Source: an uncultured Bacteroidales bacterium (lineage in GTDB: Bacteria > Bacteroidota > Bacteroidia > Bacteroidales > Paludibacteraceae). From it: DNA of 64,000 nucleotides. The stretch covers positions 62,001 to 126,000 of the forward strand of contig ONND01000002.1 of assembly GCA_900319105.1 (NCBI GenBank). Reading direction: 5' to 3'. Below the pieces are notes generated by a model. The model did no database searches and was not told the origin of the DNA. It saw only the letters and a program-made list of their open reading frames with translations. The position numbers were made by a program, and so were the translations under genes. Positions within the stretch are counted from its first letter, which is position 1, and each line of letters starts with the position of its first letter. Positions 23,649 to 32,427 of this stretch are shown here, piece after piece.

Positions 23649-24579
23649 AAAGGCTGTCGATAGCTTGTCCGTCACTGAGCCGATAGACGCGGAAGATCAT
23701 CGGAACGGCGTGTTGGTCCGTTGAGTCATGTCCGATCGAGAGCACCCCGTACACCTGTACCGTGTCTGTCACTTCCGGCTTATAATGAAAGCGTTGCGGT
23801 TTGAGCGGTCCGGAGGTGTTGAGCACGATGAACGGCGTGCGGCGCATATAACTATGGTCATGCCCGGACAGCACCAGATCCGCCTCACCCAAAGCACGCC
23901 GGAAAGCGAGATAGATCAGGCTGTTAAAACGTCCCTTGGCAGCCGAGAAAACAGGATGATGCATGATCACCACCACATATCTGCCTTCGGCTGTTTCCAT
24001 CGCCGTGCGCAGCCAGGTGAGCGTGCGGGTCAGATAGACCATCCGGATAAGCGGGTTGGTGTCGATAGCGATGAGGCGCAGCGAAGGGTAGTCGATATAA
24101 TAGCTGGCGCCCGGAACGCCTAAAGGACCGTTATGAGGACGGGAGAACGCATAATCCCATACCGGAGAGAGCGTCTTATGAATACCCTTGGAGTACTCAT
24201 GGTTTCCCGGGCAAGCCATGACGGGCATGCCGAAGATCTCACTGTTGGTCCATTCGCGCAGCAGCAACTGGTAGTAGTAGTTCTGTCCGCGTTGCATCCA
24301 GTCGCCTACCTGCACCAGTGCGTCCGCTTGGGGCACACGTGCGGCGAGAGTGTCGTAATCGGCTCGCGAGAGACGGTTATGTATATCGCCGAGCACGACG
24401 AGATCCAAGGCCTGCGGAGTGGAGTCCGTGATGAGCGGCGAGAAGACGTAATCGAGTGTGTCTCCGGTCCACTGGGGTTCAGCCGGCATACCGAACCACA
24501 CCTGCCAGCGGATGACGCATAGAACGACGCCACCCGCTAACAGAAGGGTTGGGATGAGTATTTTAATCCACCTACGCAT
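23632..24579 (-). CDS. Membrane-anchored calcineurin-like phosphoesterase
   Basis: 315 residues. One N-terminal membrane helix (about 7-27) anchors a metallophosphatase domain: GDIHNRL (about 64-70), VGDWMQRG (about 91), GNHEYSKG (about 120), MHHPVFSA (about 200) and SGHDHSYMRR (about 237). These supply the two-metal site. The Asp of the first motif is GDI rather than DxH in full, a common variant. It acts on phosphoesters in the periplasm or at the membrane face; substrate unknown. Confidence 0.85.
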   Translation of the reverse strand: MRRWIKILIPTLLLAGGVVLCVIRWQVWFGMPAEPQWTGDTLDYVFSPLITDSTPQALDLVVLGDIHNRLSRADYDTLAARVPQADALVQVGDWMQRGQNYYYQLLLREWTNSEIFGMPVMACPGNHEYSKGIHKTLSPVWDYAFSRPHNGPLGVPGASYYIDYPSLRLIAIDTNPLIRMVYLTRTLTWLRTAMETAEGRYVVVIMHHPVFSAAKGRFNSLIYLAFRRALGEADLVLSGHDHSYMRRTPFIVLNTSGPLKPQRFHYKPEVTDTVQVYGVLSIGHDSTDQHAVPMIFRVYRLSDGQAIDSLYVEHN

Positions 24580-25010
24580 CAGAAGGGCAGATCACTTGTG
24601 CCGTCTCCGGCCGATGCGTCAAACGGATCAACGTTTACCTGCGGAGCCTCCATCGGTGCTGCTGCGGGGGCAGCCTGAGCCGGCGCTGCGGCTACCGGAG
24701 CGGCAGCAGGAGCTGCACCGGCTACCGGAGCCTGGGTTGTATCACCCTGCTGGATCTTCCAGGCACGGATAGAGGTGTACCAACGGCCGTTGAACTCACG
24801 GCTCTCGATATCGAAACTAACGGTGACCAATTGGTCGATCTCACAGGGGTTCTGTTTGATGCGATCCTCACCGAAGACCTCGAAATGTACCTTACGGGGG
24901 TACTGGTCGAGCGTCTCCAATACGTACGGCTGTACTTTCCACGGGTTGCCGTTACGGCCGATGCCTTCTTGGGCAGGCAGTACTTGTATGATTTTACCTA
25001 CAACTTCCAT
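24579..25010 (-). CDS. DUF3127 OB-fold-like protein with SSB-like tail
   Basis: 143 residues. Residues 1-85 form the DUF3127 domain (MEVVGKIIQVLPAQEGIGRN, QPYVLETLDQYPRKVHFEVF). An Ala/Pro-rich linker of about 30 residues follows. The end is an acidic, hydrophobic tip (SAGDGTSDLPF) like the interaction tail of single-stranded DNA-binding proteins. I infer ssDNA or replication-protein interaction. Its stop overlaps the phosphoesterase start (ATGA-type overlap). Confidence 0.85.
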   Translation of the reverse strand: MEVVGKIIQVLPAQEGIGRNGNPWKVQPYVLETLDQYPRKVHFEVFGEDRIKQNPCEIDQLVTVSFDIESREFNGRWYTSIRAWKIQQGDTTQAPVAGAAPAAAPVAAAPAQAAPAAAPMEAPQVNVDPFDASAGDGTSDLPF

Positions 25011-25017
25011 TTCTTTA

Positions 25018-25048
25018 AACTCTAAACTTTAAACTCTAAACTTTAAAC
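25018..25048. repeat. Heptad repeat (CTAAACT/TTAAACT type) between DUF3127 and pgk
   Basis: CTCTAAA, CTTTAAA units alternate through the whole gap. Confidence 0.75.
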
Positions 25049-26299
25049 TCACTCGCCTTTGATAGCTGCTACACCCGGGAGAATCTTTCCTTCGATGGCT
25101 TCGAGGAGGGCACCTCCACCGGTGGAGATATAAGATACTTTGTCTGCGAGGCCGAATTTGTTGACGCAAGCTACAGAGTCGCCGCCTCCGATGAGGGAGA
25201 AAGCACCGTTCGCTGTAGCCTCTGCAATCGCCTCACCGATAGCGCGGCTGCCATCGCAGAAATTATCGAACTCGAATACGCCTGCAGGACCGTTCCAGAG
25301 GATGGTCTTGGCACCCTTGATGGCATTGCGGAAGTTCTCCTGTGCCTTGGGACCTGCGTCGAGACCTTCCCAACCCTCGGGAATAGCGTTGGACGGGAAG
25401 ATTTTCCGGTTCGCATCGTTGCTGAAGCTGTCAGCGCAGATGGCATCCGGAGCGAGCACGAGCTCTACGCCGTTCTTCTTGGCGAGTTCCTCAACACCCA
25501 GCGCTACATCGAGTTTGTCGAGCTCTACGATCGAACCGCCGATCTCGCCACCGTGTGCCTTGGCGAACGTATAGGTCATACCTCCGCAGAGGATCAGTTT
25601 GTCCACCTTGCCGAGCAGGTTCTCGATAATACCGATCTTCGAGCTTACTTTCGAGCCGCCCATGATAGCTACGAACGGACGTTTGATATTGGACAGCACG
25701 TTATCTACCGCCTGCACTTCTTTCTCCATGAGGAAGCCGAGCATCTTGTTGTCTGCATCGAAATAATCTGCGATAACAGCGGTCGATGCATGTTTGCGGT
25801 GTGCGGTACCGAAGGCGTCCATCACGTAGCAATCAGCGTACGAAGCGAGGGTCTTGGCGAACTCTTTCTGACGAGCCTTCATCTCTTTCTTGGCTGCCTC
25901 GTATGCGGGATCTTCTTTCTCAATACCTACGGGTTTGCCTTCCTCCTCGGGATAGAAACGCAGGTTCTCGAGCAGCAGTACCTCACCCGGTTTGAGTGCG
26001 GCAGCCTGAGCCTGTGCCTTGGCGCAGTCCTCGGCGAACTGAACCGGGCAACCTAATGCAGCTGCTACAGCGTCTTTGATCTGACCGAGGCTCATCTTAG
26101 GCTGTACTTTGCCTTTGGGTTTGCCCATGTGGCTCATGATGATCAGCGCACCGCCTTCATCGAGGATGTGCTTGAGGGTGGGCAGGGCACCGCGGATGCG
26201 GGTGTCGTCTGTGATCTTTCCGTTCTCGTCCAGGGGCACATTGAAGTCCACACGAACGATCGCCTTCTTACCGGCGAATTTGTAATCTGAAATGTTCAT
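25049..26299 (-). CDS. pgk: Phosphoglycerate kinase
   Basis: 416 residues. N-terminal [20 protein letters not shown] is the substrate-binding signature. [20 protein letters not shown] and the C-terminal ATP-site motifs [11 protein letters not shown] and GGGDSVA are intact. It makes ATP from 1,3-bisphosphoglycerate in glycolysis. Flanked on both sides by short repeats (25018-25048, 26320-26365). Confidence 0.97.
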   Translation of the reverse strand: MNISDYKFAGKKAIVRVDFNVPLDENGKITDDTRIRGALPTLKHILDEGGALIIMSHMGKPKGKVQPKMSLGQIKDAVAAALGCPVQFAEDCAKAQAQAAALKPGEVLLLENLRFYPEEEGKPVGIEKEDPAYEAAKKEMKARQKEFAKTLASYADCYVMDAFGTAHRKHASTAVIADYFDADNKMLGFLMEKEVQAVDNVLSNIKRPFVAIMGGSKVSSKIGIIENLLGKVDKLILCGGMTYTFAKAHGGEIGGSIVELDKLDVALGVEELAKKNGVELVLAPDAICADSFSNDANRKIFPSNAIPEGWEGLDAGPKAQENFRNAIKGAKTILWNGPAGVFEFDNFCDGSRAIGEAIAEATANGAFSLIGGGDSVACVNKFGLADKVSYISTGGGALLEAIEGKILPGVAAIKGE

Positions 26300-26319
26300 A
26301 ATAGTATTTGTTTTATTTA

Positions 26320-26365
26320 GTTAGTTTGTTGGCTGGTTGACTAGTAAACTAGTAAACTAGTAGAC
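26320..26365. repeat. Degenerate 8-bp repeat (CTAGTAAA type) between pgk and the DUF6242-like gene
   Basis: CTAGTAAA, CTAGTAAA, CTAGTAGA, CTG, preceded by related TTAGTTAG units. Confidence 0.7.
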
Positions 26366-26373
26366 TGTTTTTT

Positions 26374-27708
26374 TTACCAATCGATGGAGTTGAGGCGGCC
26401 CTTGTAGGCGTCGCTATAGGTCTGCTCGCTGTCTTCTCCGCCGAAGATATAAATATTGTTGTCGCGCACGATGGCACTCAGTTTCTGGCGTGCCTGATAA
26501 GACTCGGGCAGGCGGTTCTTGGTACTGTCGGCTTTGGTCCAGGTGATGCCTTCGTTGGTGGAGACGAAGATATCCCGTCCCAGATATTTCGCTTTGTCAT
26601 CCACGCCGCCGAATAGCAGCAGTGAGTTGTTGTAATAGACGACGGAGATACCCGTGAACCCCTTGAAGTCCTGTCGGTCCTGCGAGTAGTCCTGCAGCCG
26701 GTAGCCGTTGTTCTCCTTGATATGCGTGGAGTACTCCAAGTTCCACCGGCAGTTGAGTGCCCGGCCGTTCTCGGCAAAGCCGCCGAGGATCATGGCCCGC
26801 TCGCGCAGGCTGGAGCTGAGGAAACAAACGGTGGCAAAATCGCTGATGGGGAATTCCGAACCCGGCACGAGGCCAGAGAGGGTCAGTTCCTGGCCGTCGG
26901 TATAAGCCAGTTCGTACATGTTATCGTCGTTGGTGACGAGTGCCCATGCCTGTTTGTTCCAGTAGAGGAGCATCGTGTGTACGGGTCGGTTCATCTTGGT
27001 CTCCGTCCAGTTGATGATGTCCGTCGAGGTATAGACCGAACTATCCTGGGCGTAGTAGAGCTTGGACCCGTCGCTGATGATCTGGCGTACGCGGGTGCCC
27101 TTGGGCAGGCCGTTCATGGCACCCAGATCACTCCACATCGTGCCGTCGGCCGAACGGTAAGCGCGCATGGAGTAGCCGGTGGACATGAGCATGATAAAAT
27201 CGTCGCCTACCTCTACGACGCGCTGGTCGCAATCGCTATAGCCCAGTACGCCTGAGGACAACTCTGTCCAAGTATAGAGGTCCGGGTCCGCATGGTGTAC
27301 CGTGACGTTCATCCGGTATATCTTCGTATTGGATTTGTCGGCAGAACGGATGGTGAGGTAGATCGGCGTCTTGGTGAAATCAAGCGTGTCATAACCGGTC
27401 AGCTGCACGATCGAGTCCGCCATCGTGAGATAGGCGGCAGACGGAGTGGCAGCGAAGATGAAACGCGGTACGACGCGTTTAATACTGGTGCCGTATAGCA
27501 TGGAGTCCTTGTTCCAGACAAGACCTGTGTCGTTCCGCTCCTCGATGGTGAAGACGGCTTTTGCCAGTCCCGGCATCGAGTCGTTCTTGGCAAAATAGAA
27601 GGACTTCAATTGCGCCACTGACCGATCGACCGTCGAGGTGTTCGTTCGGGTCTTACAGGAGGCTAAAACGACCGCCAGTAGGCTTAGTATGTATAAAAAA
27701 CGCTTCAT
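26374..27708 (-). CDS. DUF6242-type lipoprotein with Kelch-like propeller
   Basis: 444 residues. The lipobox is in VVLASCKTR (Cys about 18). Residues 30-145 form a beta domain typical of the DUF6242 N-terminus (SVAQLKSFYFAKNDSMPGLA). Residues 150-440 hold propeller-type repeats (DGTMWSDLGAMNGLPKG, NNSLLLFGGVDDKAKYLG, DNNIYIFGGEDSEQTYSDAY). It is likely surface- or periplasm-exposed and binding; no catalytic motif seen. Its start lies 75 nt from the divergent cyclo-ligase gene. Confidence 0.75.
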   Translation of the reverse strand: MKRFLYILSLLAVVLASCKTRTNTSTVDRSVAQLKSFYFAKNDSMPGLAKAVFTIEERNDTGLVWNKDSMLYGTSIKRVVPRFIFAATPSAAYLTMADSIVQLTGYDTLDFTKTPIYLTIRSADKSNTKIYRMNVTVHHADPDLYTWTELSSGVLGYSDCDQRVVEVGDDFIMLMSTGYSMRAYRSADGTMWSDLGAMNGLPKGTRVRQIISDGSKLYYAQDSSVYTSTDIINWTETKMNRPVHTMLLYWNKQAWALVTNDDNMYELAYTDGQELTLSGLVPGSEFPISDFATVCFLSSSLRERAMILGGFAENGRALNCRWNLEYSTHIKENNGYRLQDYSQDRQDFKGFTGISVVYYNNSLLLFGGVDDKAKYLGRDIFVSTNEGITWTKADSTKNRLPESYQARQKLSAIVRDNNIYIFGGEDSEQTYSDAYKGRLNSIDW

Positions 27709-27731
27709 TCTATATTATTTTTCTTTTTTAC

Positions 27732-27762
27732 TTGCATATTTCGGAAAAAAGCAGTACCTTTG
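27732..27762 (+). promoter_or_regulatory. Promoter of the formyl-THF cyclo-ligase gene
   Basis: TTGC (27732-27735), 19 nt, TACCTTTG (27755-27762), 20 nt before the start codon. Confidence 0.8.
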
Positions 27763-27782
27763 TGTCCGAAAATAAAAAGCTT

Positions 27783-28385
27783 ATGTTATTTGAGTCTCAA
27801 ATTCATGATTTATTGTCTTGGCTGCCGTGGGTGCGCATCCGTCGCGAGCAGGCGGCCATGCGTGCTATTGTTGAGCAACGTCGTCGTATATTGACGAAAG
27901 AGGAGGTCGCTGAGGCTTCGGCGCGTATTATTGCGCAGATCGAGCAGATGTCCGTTTTTCGCGAGGCGCGTGTGGTAATGCTCTATTATCCTGTGCATAA
28001 CGAGGTGGATTTGCGTCCGCTGCTCGCTAAATACGAAGGCCAAAAAACATTTCTTTTACCTGTTACCCATCGCCACTCGATGGAGGTTCGTCCGTACGAC
28101 GGAGAGGACATGATGCGCAAGGGTCGTCTGGGTGTCCCGGAGCCTCAAACGGAGACGTACAAGGGACGGATTGACTTGATTCTTGTGCCCGGTGTGGTGT
28201 TTGATCATCAGTGCCACCGGATCGGCCGCGGAGGTGGGTACTATGATAAGTTCTTATCGAAGCACACGAGTACGAAGAAGATCGGCGTATGCTATGATTT
28301 CCAACTCAAGAAGCACGAGATCCCGCATTTCATCCGTGACCGCAAGGTCGATCGCATCGTCACTCCTCAAAAGACCATTGGATAG
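27783..28385 (+). CDS. 5-formyltetrahydrofolate cyclo-ligase
   Basis: 200 residues. RREQAAMRAIVEQRRRIL, the central YYPVHNEVDLRPLL, and the ATP/folate-binding PGVVFDHQCHRIGRGGGYYD motif define the family. It makes 5,10-methenyl-THF from 5-formyl-THF using ATP. The N-terminal 20 residues (MLFESQIHDLLSWLPWVRIR) form an amphipathic extension not usual for the family; the start follows directly from the promoter. It overlaps the next, convergent gene by 26 nt. Confidence 0.9.
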   Translation: MLFESQIHDLLSWLPWVRIRREQAAMRAIVEQRRRILTKEEVAEASARIIAQIEQMSVFREARVVMLYYPVHNEVDLRPLLAKYEGQKTFLLPVTHRHSMEVRPYDGEDMMRKGRLGVPEPQTETYKGRIDLILVPGVVFDHQCHRIGRGGGYYDKFLSKHTSTKKIGVCYDFQLKKHEIPHFIRDRKVDRIVTPQKTIG

Positions 28386-29127
28386 TCGGTTGGCTGTCCC
28401 TTATCTCTTGCAACTTACGGTCGCCCTCGGCCGTAAGTTTTCTTTCGCCCTTACGGTAGTAATAGATGAGTCCGTATAGCTGGCATTTCATCAGTTTGGC
28501 GTACGGCAGCTGGTCTTTATAGTAGTTCTCCACAAGGTTCCAGATATTGAGGATGATCTCATCCGCCTGTGCGCGCAACGGCTCCAGGTTGTCGTGTACA
28601 CGTTCGGTGTTCTGGAGGTGGAACGTATGCTGGCGTTGGTGCTCGCAGAAGATGTCGTAGTGTACCTTCACTTTGTTGATGGCAGGGTTATAGATCGGGA
28701 ACCCGCCGTTCGCCATACGTTTCTGCTCGCCCTCGATGATCTTCTTTCCCCATTCGAGCAGGTTTTCCTCGGTCGTCAGGTCGGGCACAACGTGCTGGTG
28801 CGGGTCAAGACCGTACAGCAACTTCTGCTCTTTCTTGATCTCTCCGCGGATGACGGCGAGGTTGAGTACCTGGATGAAATGGGAGATATACATACGTGCG
28901 TTCTGCACGATATGCCGGTACTGCTTATTGGCATTAACAGTGGAGGCATAGTTATCTTTGGATTGCATCACTACGTTCTCAAACGATACTAAGAACCGTT
29001 GTGCTTCGCTCAGCACTTTGTACGGAATAACCTGCTCGGTATAGTCCGCTCCCTGTGCGCGCTGGATTGCGTTCTGCAGCGCGTGGAGCCGTGCTAAATC
29101 CGTGTTGGGTAATCTTCTATAAGGCAT
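28360..29127 (-). CDS. Conserved Bacteroidales protein of unknown function, helical
   Basis: 255 residues, predicted almost all helical. It begins MPYRRLPNTDLARLHALQNA and contains NARMYISHFIQVLNLAVIRG and HYDIFCEHQRQHTFHLQNTE. Similar MPYRRLPNTD starts are common in Bacteroidales proteins. No signal peptide or catalytic motif is seen. It lies upstream of the 3' end of the convergent cyclo-ligase gene (26-nt overlap). Confidence 0.6.
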   Translation of the reverse strand: MPYRRLPNTDLARLHALQNAIQRAQGADYTEQVIPYKVLSEAQRFLVSFENVVMQSKDNYASTVNANKQYRHIVQNARMYISHFIQVLNLAVIRGEIKKEQKLLYGLDPHQHVVPDLTTEENLLEWGKKIIEGEQKRMANGGFPIYNPAINKVKVHYDIFCEHQRQHTFHLQNTERVHDNLEPLRAQADEIILNIWNLVENYYKDQLPYAKLMKCQLYGLIYYYRKGERKLTAEGDRKLQEIRDSQPTIQWSFEE

Positions 29128-29188
29128 ATATTTACTTTAGCTTTTGGCTATTGGCTATTAGCTAATGGCTAACGGCTAACAGCTAATG
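29128..29188. repeat. Heptad repeat (TTGGCTA/TTAGCTA/ACGGCTA type)
   Basis: Seven or so units such as TTGGCTA, TTAGCTA, ATGGCTA, ACGGCTA, ACAGCTA fill the gap between the polyprenyl synthase and its downstream neighbour. Confidence 0.75.
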
Positions 29189-30136
29189 TTATTTATTTCT
29201 GGTGGCAAGTTTCTCTGCGAGTGCACGTAATCTGTCCGTGGCTTGGTTCTGCGGCAGTTGGTTCAGCTGCTGCAGAGCGAAGGACGTATGTTCCTCCATC
29301 GCTTGCTCGCCGGCTTTGCGTACGCCAAGGCGGTCATAGATCGCCGTGACAGCGGCTATCTTCTCTTCGTTACGGTCGGAGATACGCAGCCATTCGTTCA
29401 GTTCGGCTTGGCTGGTCGCGTCGGCTGTATGCAGGGCGGTCAGCAGAAGGAAGGTCTTTTTGTTGCAGCATATATCTCCTCCGATCGCTTTGCCGAAAGT
29501 CTTCGGGTCGCCATAGACATCGAGTATATCATCCTGTATCTGGAAAGCGAGACCGATATGCAGGCCGTACTGATAGAGCGCTTCCTGTTGCGCTTCGTTA
29601 GCGCCGGCGATGTAACCGCCTGTACGGAGGGCGTTAGCGAGCAGCACGGAGGTCTTGAGCTCAATCATCTTCATATATTCCTCGATGCGCACATCGTCCC
29701 TGCGCTCAAAATCGACGTCGTACTGCTGTCCCTCGCATATGCCGGTCGCCATCTCGTTGAACATCTCCAAAGTCCTTTGTACTTTGTCACTTGGTACCTT
29801 GGCAATCAGTTTGTATGCCTCGATGAGCATCTGGTCACCTGAGAGGATCGCCGTGTTGTCATCCCATTGCACATGGACGGTAGGTCGTCCGCGGCGCACC
29901 GAAGCACGATCCATCACGTCGTCGTGCAGGAGGGTGAAGTTATGGAAGACCTCCAGCGCCAATGCCGCCGGTAGCACCTCCTCCTCTTTGCCGCCGAACA
30001 TCTCCGAGGCGATGAGCGCCAGGGTCGGACGGATCCGTTTGCCGCCCGAGGCCAAGGCATAAGCGATGGGTGCGTACAGCCCTTCCGGCTCCTTACCCCA
30101 ATCCAGGGACTCTATGGCGTGGTTAATATCAAGCAT
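29189..30136 (-). CDS. Polyprenyl synthetase family protein
   Basis: 315 residues. The first Asp-rich motif is LLHDDVMDRAS (Asp72, 73, 76) and the second is FQIQDDILDVYGD (about 197-209). GGKRIRPTL binds isopentenyl diphosphate. It makes a C15-C40+ prenyl diphosphate; chain length cannot be set from the sequence here. A heptad-derived stretch (29770-29800) encodes IAKVPSDKVQRT in frame. Confidence 0.9.
   Translation of the reverse strand: MLDINHAIESLDWGKEPEGLYAPIAYALASGGKRIRPTLALIASEMFGGKEEEVLPAALALEVFHNFTLLHDDVMDRASVRRGRPTVHVQWDDNTAILSGDQMLIEAYKLIAKVPSDKVQRTLEMFNEMATGICEGQQYDVDFERRDDVRIEEYMKMIELKTSVLLANALRTGGYIAGANEAQQEALYQYGLHIGLAFQIQDDILDVYGDPKTFGKAIGGDICCNKKTFLLLTALHTADATSQAELNEWLRISDRNEEKIAAVTAIYDRLGVRKAGEQAMEEHTSFALQQLNQLPQNQATDRLRALAEKLATRNK
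29770..29800. repeat. Heptad-type run inside the polyprenyl synthase gene
   Basis: AAGTCCTTTGTACTTTGTCA followed by CTTGGTACCTT; the same Lys-Val-Pro-Ser-Asp-Lys coding pattern as in ddl (30415-30447). Confidence 0.55.
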
Positions 30137-30139
30137 TCT

Positions 30140-30285
30140 ATTCGTAATTTACAATGTACAATTTACAAAGGGCTCTTGGCGCTTGGTACAAAGTTTAGAA
30201 GATCCGTACTTTCTATTGAGTTAGTACCAAAGCCTCTAGGACGCTTTGTTAATTGTTAATTATTCATTGTTAATTGTTAAACTTG
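30140..30285. repeat. Two heptad arrays between ddl and the polyprenyl synthase
   Basis: TTTACAA/TGTACAA units at about 30143-30170 and GTTAATT/ATTCATT units at about 30246-30280. The middle is not coding in any obvious way. Confidence 0.7.
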
Positions 30286-31325
30286 TTCTCAATAATATCG
30301 CTCAGCACATCCCTCATCTCCAGTCCGGCGGCGCGCACCTGCTGCGGGATGAAGGAGGTAGGCGTCATGCCCGGCGTGGTGTTGACCTCGAGGAGGTTGA
30401 GCTGCGCACCGTCCTTGGTACTTTGTCCTTTGTCGCTTGGTACCTTCGTAATGATCCAATCCACGCGGATGATGCCATTCGCGCCGATGATGTCGTACAG
30501 ACGGAGGGTCTCAGCATGTATCTTATCGCGCAGTTCGTCGGGGATACGGGCAGGCGTGATCTCGTCCACCTCACCTTTGTACTTGGCGTTATAGTCGAAG
30601 AACTCATTATGGGTGACCACTTCGGTAATCGGGAAAGCCACCGCTTTGTCCTTGGTCTTATAGACGCCGCAGGTCACTTCGGTACCCTGCATGAACGACT
30701 CGCAGATGACCTCATTGCCCTCCTGGAAAGCCCGCTCAATAGCGGGATAGATCTCCTCCACGGTCTTGACCTTGGTGCATCCGAAAGAGGAACCGCCTAC
30801 GTTCGATTTGATGAAACAGGGCAGACCGAGTGTTGCTGCGATCTTCGGCGCGTTCGGCCATTTCTGTCCGGCGCGAAGAATCATACTGTTGGCAATGTGG
30901 AATCCGAAATAAGAGAGGTAATGGTTGCAGGCGTACTTATTGAACGTGAGCGCAGCGGCCAGTACTCCGCAGCAGGAGTACGGCATGCCGATCATGTCCA
31001 GATAGCCCTGCAATATACCGTTCTCGCCCGGCGTGCCGTGGATCGTGATATACGCGAAATCGAACGTGTGCTTCACGCCCTCGCGCGTAAAAGAAAAATC
31101 ATTCTTGTCAATAGGGCAGGATTCGCTATTAGCGAAATACTCCTCAACTCCCATCCCTTCAGGGAGGGGCTGGGGGTAGGCTACCCATTCCTTGCCGTCC
31201 AAGACAACGATAGTCACCTCGTACCGCTCTTTGTCCATGAACGAATACAGTCCCGCCGCCGAACGAAGCGACACATCGTGCTCGCTGCTGTCCCCTCCGG
31301 CAATAATAGCAATCTTACGCTTCAT
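30270..31325 (-). CDS. ddl: D-alanine--D-alanine ligase
   Basis: 351 residues with ATP-grasp features: N-terminal IAIIAGGDSSEHDVSLRSAA, GTPGENGILQGYLDMIGMPY, GSSFGCTK, RVDWIITKV and the final LLEVNTTPGMTPTSFIP. It joins two D-Ala for peptidoglycan. Two inserts of repeat origin are translated: the GC-rich palindrome (31147-31184, YPQPLPEGMGVEEY) and a heptad-type run (30415-30447, VPSDKGQSTKDGA). Both lie in loops between conserved motifs, and the frame is kept. Confidence 0.92.
   Translation of the reverse strand: MKRKIAIIAGGDSSEHDVSLRSAAGLYSFMDKERYEVTIVVLDGKEWVAYPQPLPEGMGVEEYFANSESCPIDKNDFSFTREGVKHTFDFAYITIHGTPGENGILQGYLDMIGMPYSCCGVLAAALTFNKYACNHYLSYFGFHIANSMILRAGQKWPNAPKIAATLGLPCFIKSNVGGSSFGCTKVKTVEEIYPAIERAFQEGNEVICESFMQGTEVTCGVYKTKDKAVAFPITEVVTHNEFFDYNAKYKGEVDEITPARIPDELRDKIHAETLRLYDIIGANGIIRVDWIITKVPSDKGQSTKDGAQLNLLEVNTTPGMTPTSFIPQQVRAAGLEMRDVLSDIIENKFNN
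30415..30447. repeat. Heptad-type run inside ddl
   Basis: GGTACTTTGTCCTTTGTC then GCTTGGTACC, in frame just after the RVDWIITK motif. Confidence 0.55.
31147..31184. repeat. GC-rich palindromic element, copy 2, inside ddl
   Basis: CTCCCATCCC/AGGGAGGGG hairpin followed by GCTGGGGGTAGGCTACCC; in frame. Confidence 0.7.
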
Positions 31326-31343
31326 TTTTTTACTATATATTTT

Positions 31344-31442
31344 TTAGAAGATGGATCCGATAATCTTATCTACTATTTCATCAAAATACGGTTGGCGCAC
31401 AACACCAAACTTACGAATAACATCGCGCTGAGTATAAATCAT
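31344..31442 (-). CDS. Tiny second gene of a two-gene unit
   Basis: 32 residues, starting MIYTQRDVIRKFGVVRQPYF. It begins 5 nt after the 60-residue gene ends. It could be a truncated toxin or a genuine micro-protein; no family recognised. Confidence 0.4.
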   Translation of the reverse strand: MIYTQRDVIRKFGVVRQPYFDEIVDKIIGSIF

Positions 31443-31447
31443 AATAA

Positions 31448-31630
31448 CTAGATATATTTCGCAACAAAAGAGGCCATGTTACGTTGGGAGGTATATACAG
31501 CAGCGTCTCTCATACGTCGATGCTCATCCAGCGTCTCTTGGTTGACGAACAAACCGGTTGCTAACAGGTTGTTTAGCAAGCGGCGCGAAGCCGCGTCATG
31601 TTTGTTGTAGTTAAGTGTGATGACAGCCAT
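31448..31630 (-). CDS. Small conserved-looking protein, antitoxin-like
   Basis: 60 residues: MAVITLNYNKHDAASRRLLN, LLATGLFV, ending ASFVAKYI. The layout (a strand, then helices) is like small antitoxins with a beta-strand N-terminus, and a second tiny gene follows at 5 nt. It has its own promoter (31683-31713). Assignment as toxin-antitoxin is a guess from layout. Confidence 0.5.
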   Translation of the reverse strand: MAVITLNYNKHDAASRRLLNNLLATGLFVNQETLDEHRRMRDAAVYTSQRNMASFVAKYI

Positions 31631-31682
31631 AGTGTTGTGATCTTTATGTGTTGTTATTTGTATTATAAATCTTTTGCGGCTG

Positions 31683-31713
31683 CAAATTTACTGCTTTTTT
31701 TTGACATATGCAA
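31683..31713 (-). promoter_or_regulatory. Promoter of the 60-residue small gene
   Basis: Minus strand: TTGC (31710-31713), 19 nt, TAAATTTG (31683-31690). Confidence 0.75.
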
Positions 31714-31792
31714 GTGCGCGCGCATATTTTTTTATTTTTTGTCTATAGTCTTTTTAATTTCGACTTAAATTTTGCGCTTTTTCTGGTGCTTG

Positions 31793-32040
31793 GTCGTTAG
31801 TCGTTAGTCGTTTATAAATCGAAAATGAGGAAAATCCATGCGGGGTGCGGGGTGCCGGAATAAAATTCCGGAGAAATGGACGGAGAGGTAGCGGGTGTGG
31901 GTAGAAAATAAACAGCCCTTCAAAAGCGATAAACAAAAATAAAGGTGTACGGTGTGTAGGGTGTATAAAGGATGGAAAAGTGTATATATACTATGTATAT
32001 ATACAGTAGAAGCGTGAAAAGTACAAAAAGGAGGGTTTAT
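31793..32040. repeat. Gene-free stretch with heptads and one copy of a dispersed repeat
   Basis: TCGTTAG x3 (about 31793-31812). Then GAAAATGAGGAAAATCCATG continuing to GGGGTG (31818-31853), matched by 32697-32733. GTGTACG/GTGTAGG units follow near 31946-31972. No open frame of note. Confidence 0.6.
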
Positions 32041-32274
32041 CCTTCGGTAATCCTTCGGTAATGATTGGGTAATCCTTCGGTTTACTAAGCAGAAGATAGG
32101 TACGGAGTGCGCAGATGGGTACGAGGGGCGATGCGCGGTTGTCGCAATGATGCGACAAAAGGGAAAAACGTAGAGGCGCAATTAGCGCAGTAATGCGACA
32201 AAAGGGAAAGATGTTTCGAATAGTAGCCGGACGTGCCGTAGTGGTAACGATGTGGTAACGTAAATGACGGCTAA

Positions 32275-32419
32275 CCACCACTGCCGAGACCTCCGACAAG
32301 CTCGTCACGTGGGGCAATATCAAGAAGCCGATGCCCCTCAGCCGCTTGGGGATGGTGCTCCAGCAAGCCGGCTACCAAAGCAAGCGGATTAGAGGAAGTG
32401 AATGCCAATAGAAATATAG
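32275..32419 (+). pseudogene. Remnant of a VirE/VapE-like protein C-terminus
   Basis: Plus frame: TSDKLVTWGNIKKPMPLSRL, GMVLQQAGYQSKRIRGSECQ, then a stop. This resembles the winged C-terminal tail of Bacteroidota VirE/VapE-type primase-like proteins from mobile elements. No start or N-terminal domains remain, so it is a relic. Flanked by a GTGACAGGGTGACACC inverted repeat often seen near such relics. Confidence 0.4.
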
Positions 32420-32427
32420 AAGGAAGG

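Noticed and set aside
31991-32323. Minus-strand 110-aa frame rich in Pro/Ser/Tyr
   Set aside because: No start context, composition like repeat DNA and it overlaps the VirE-like relic; not a gene.
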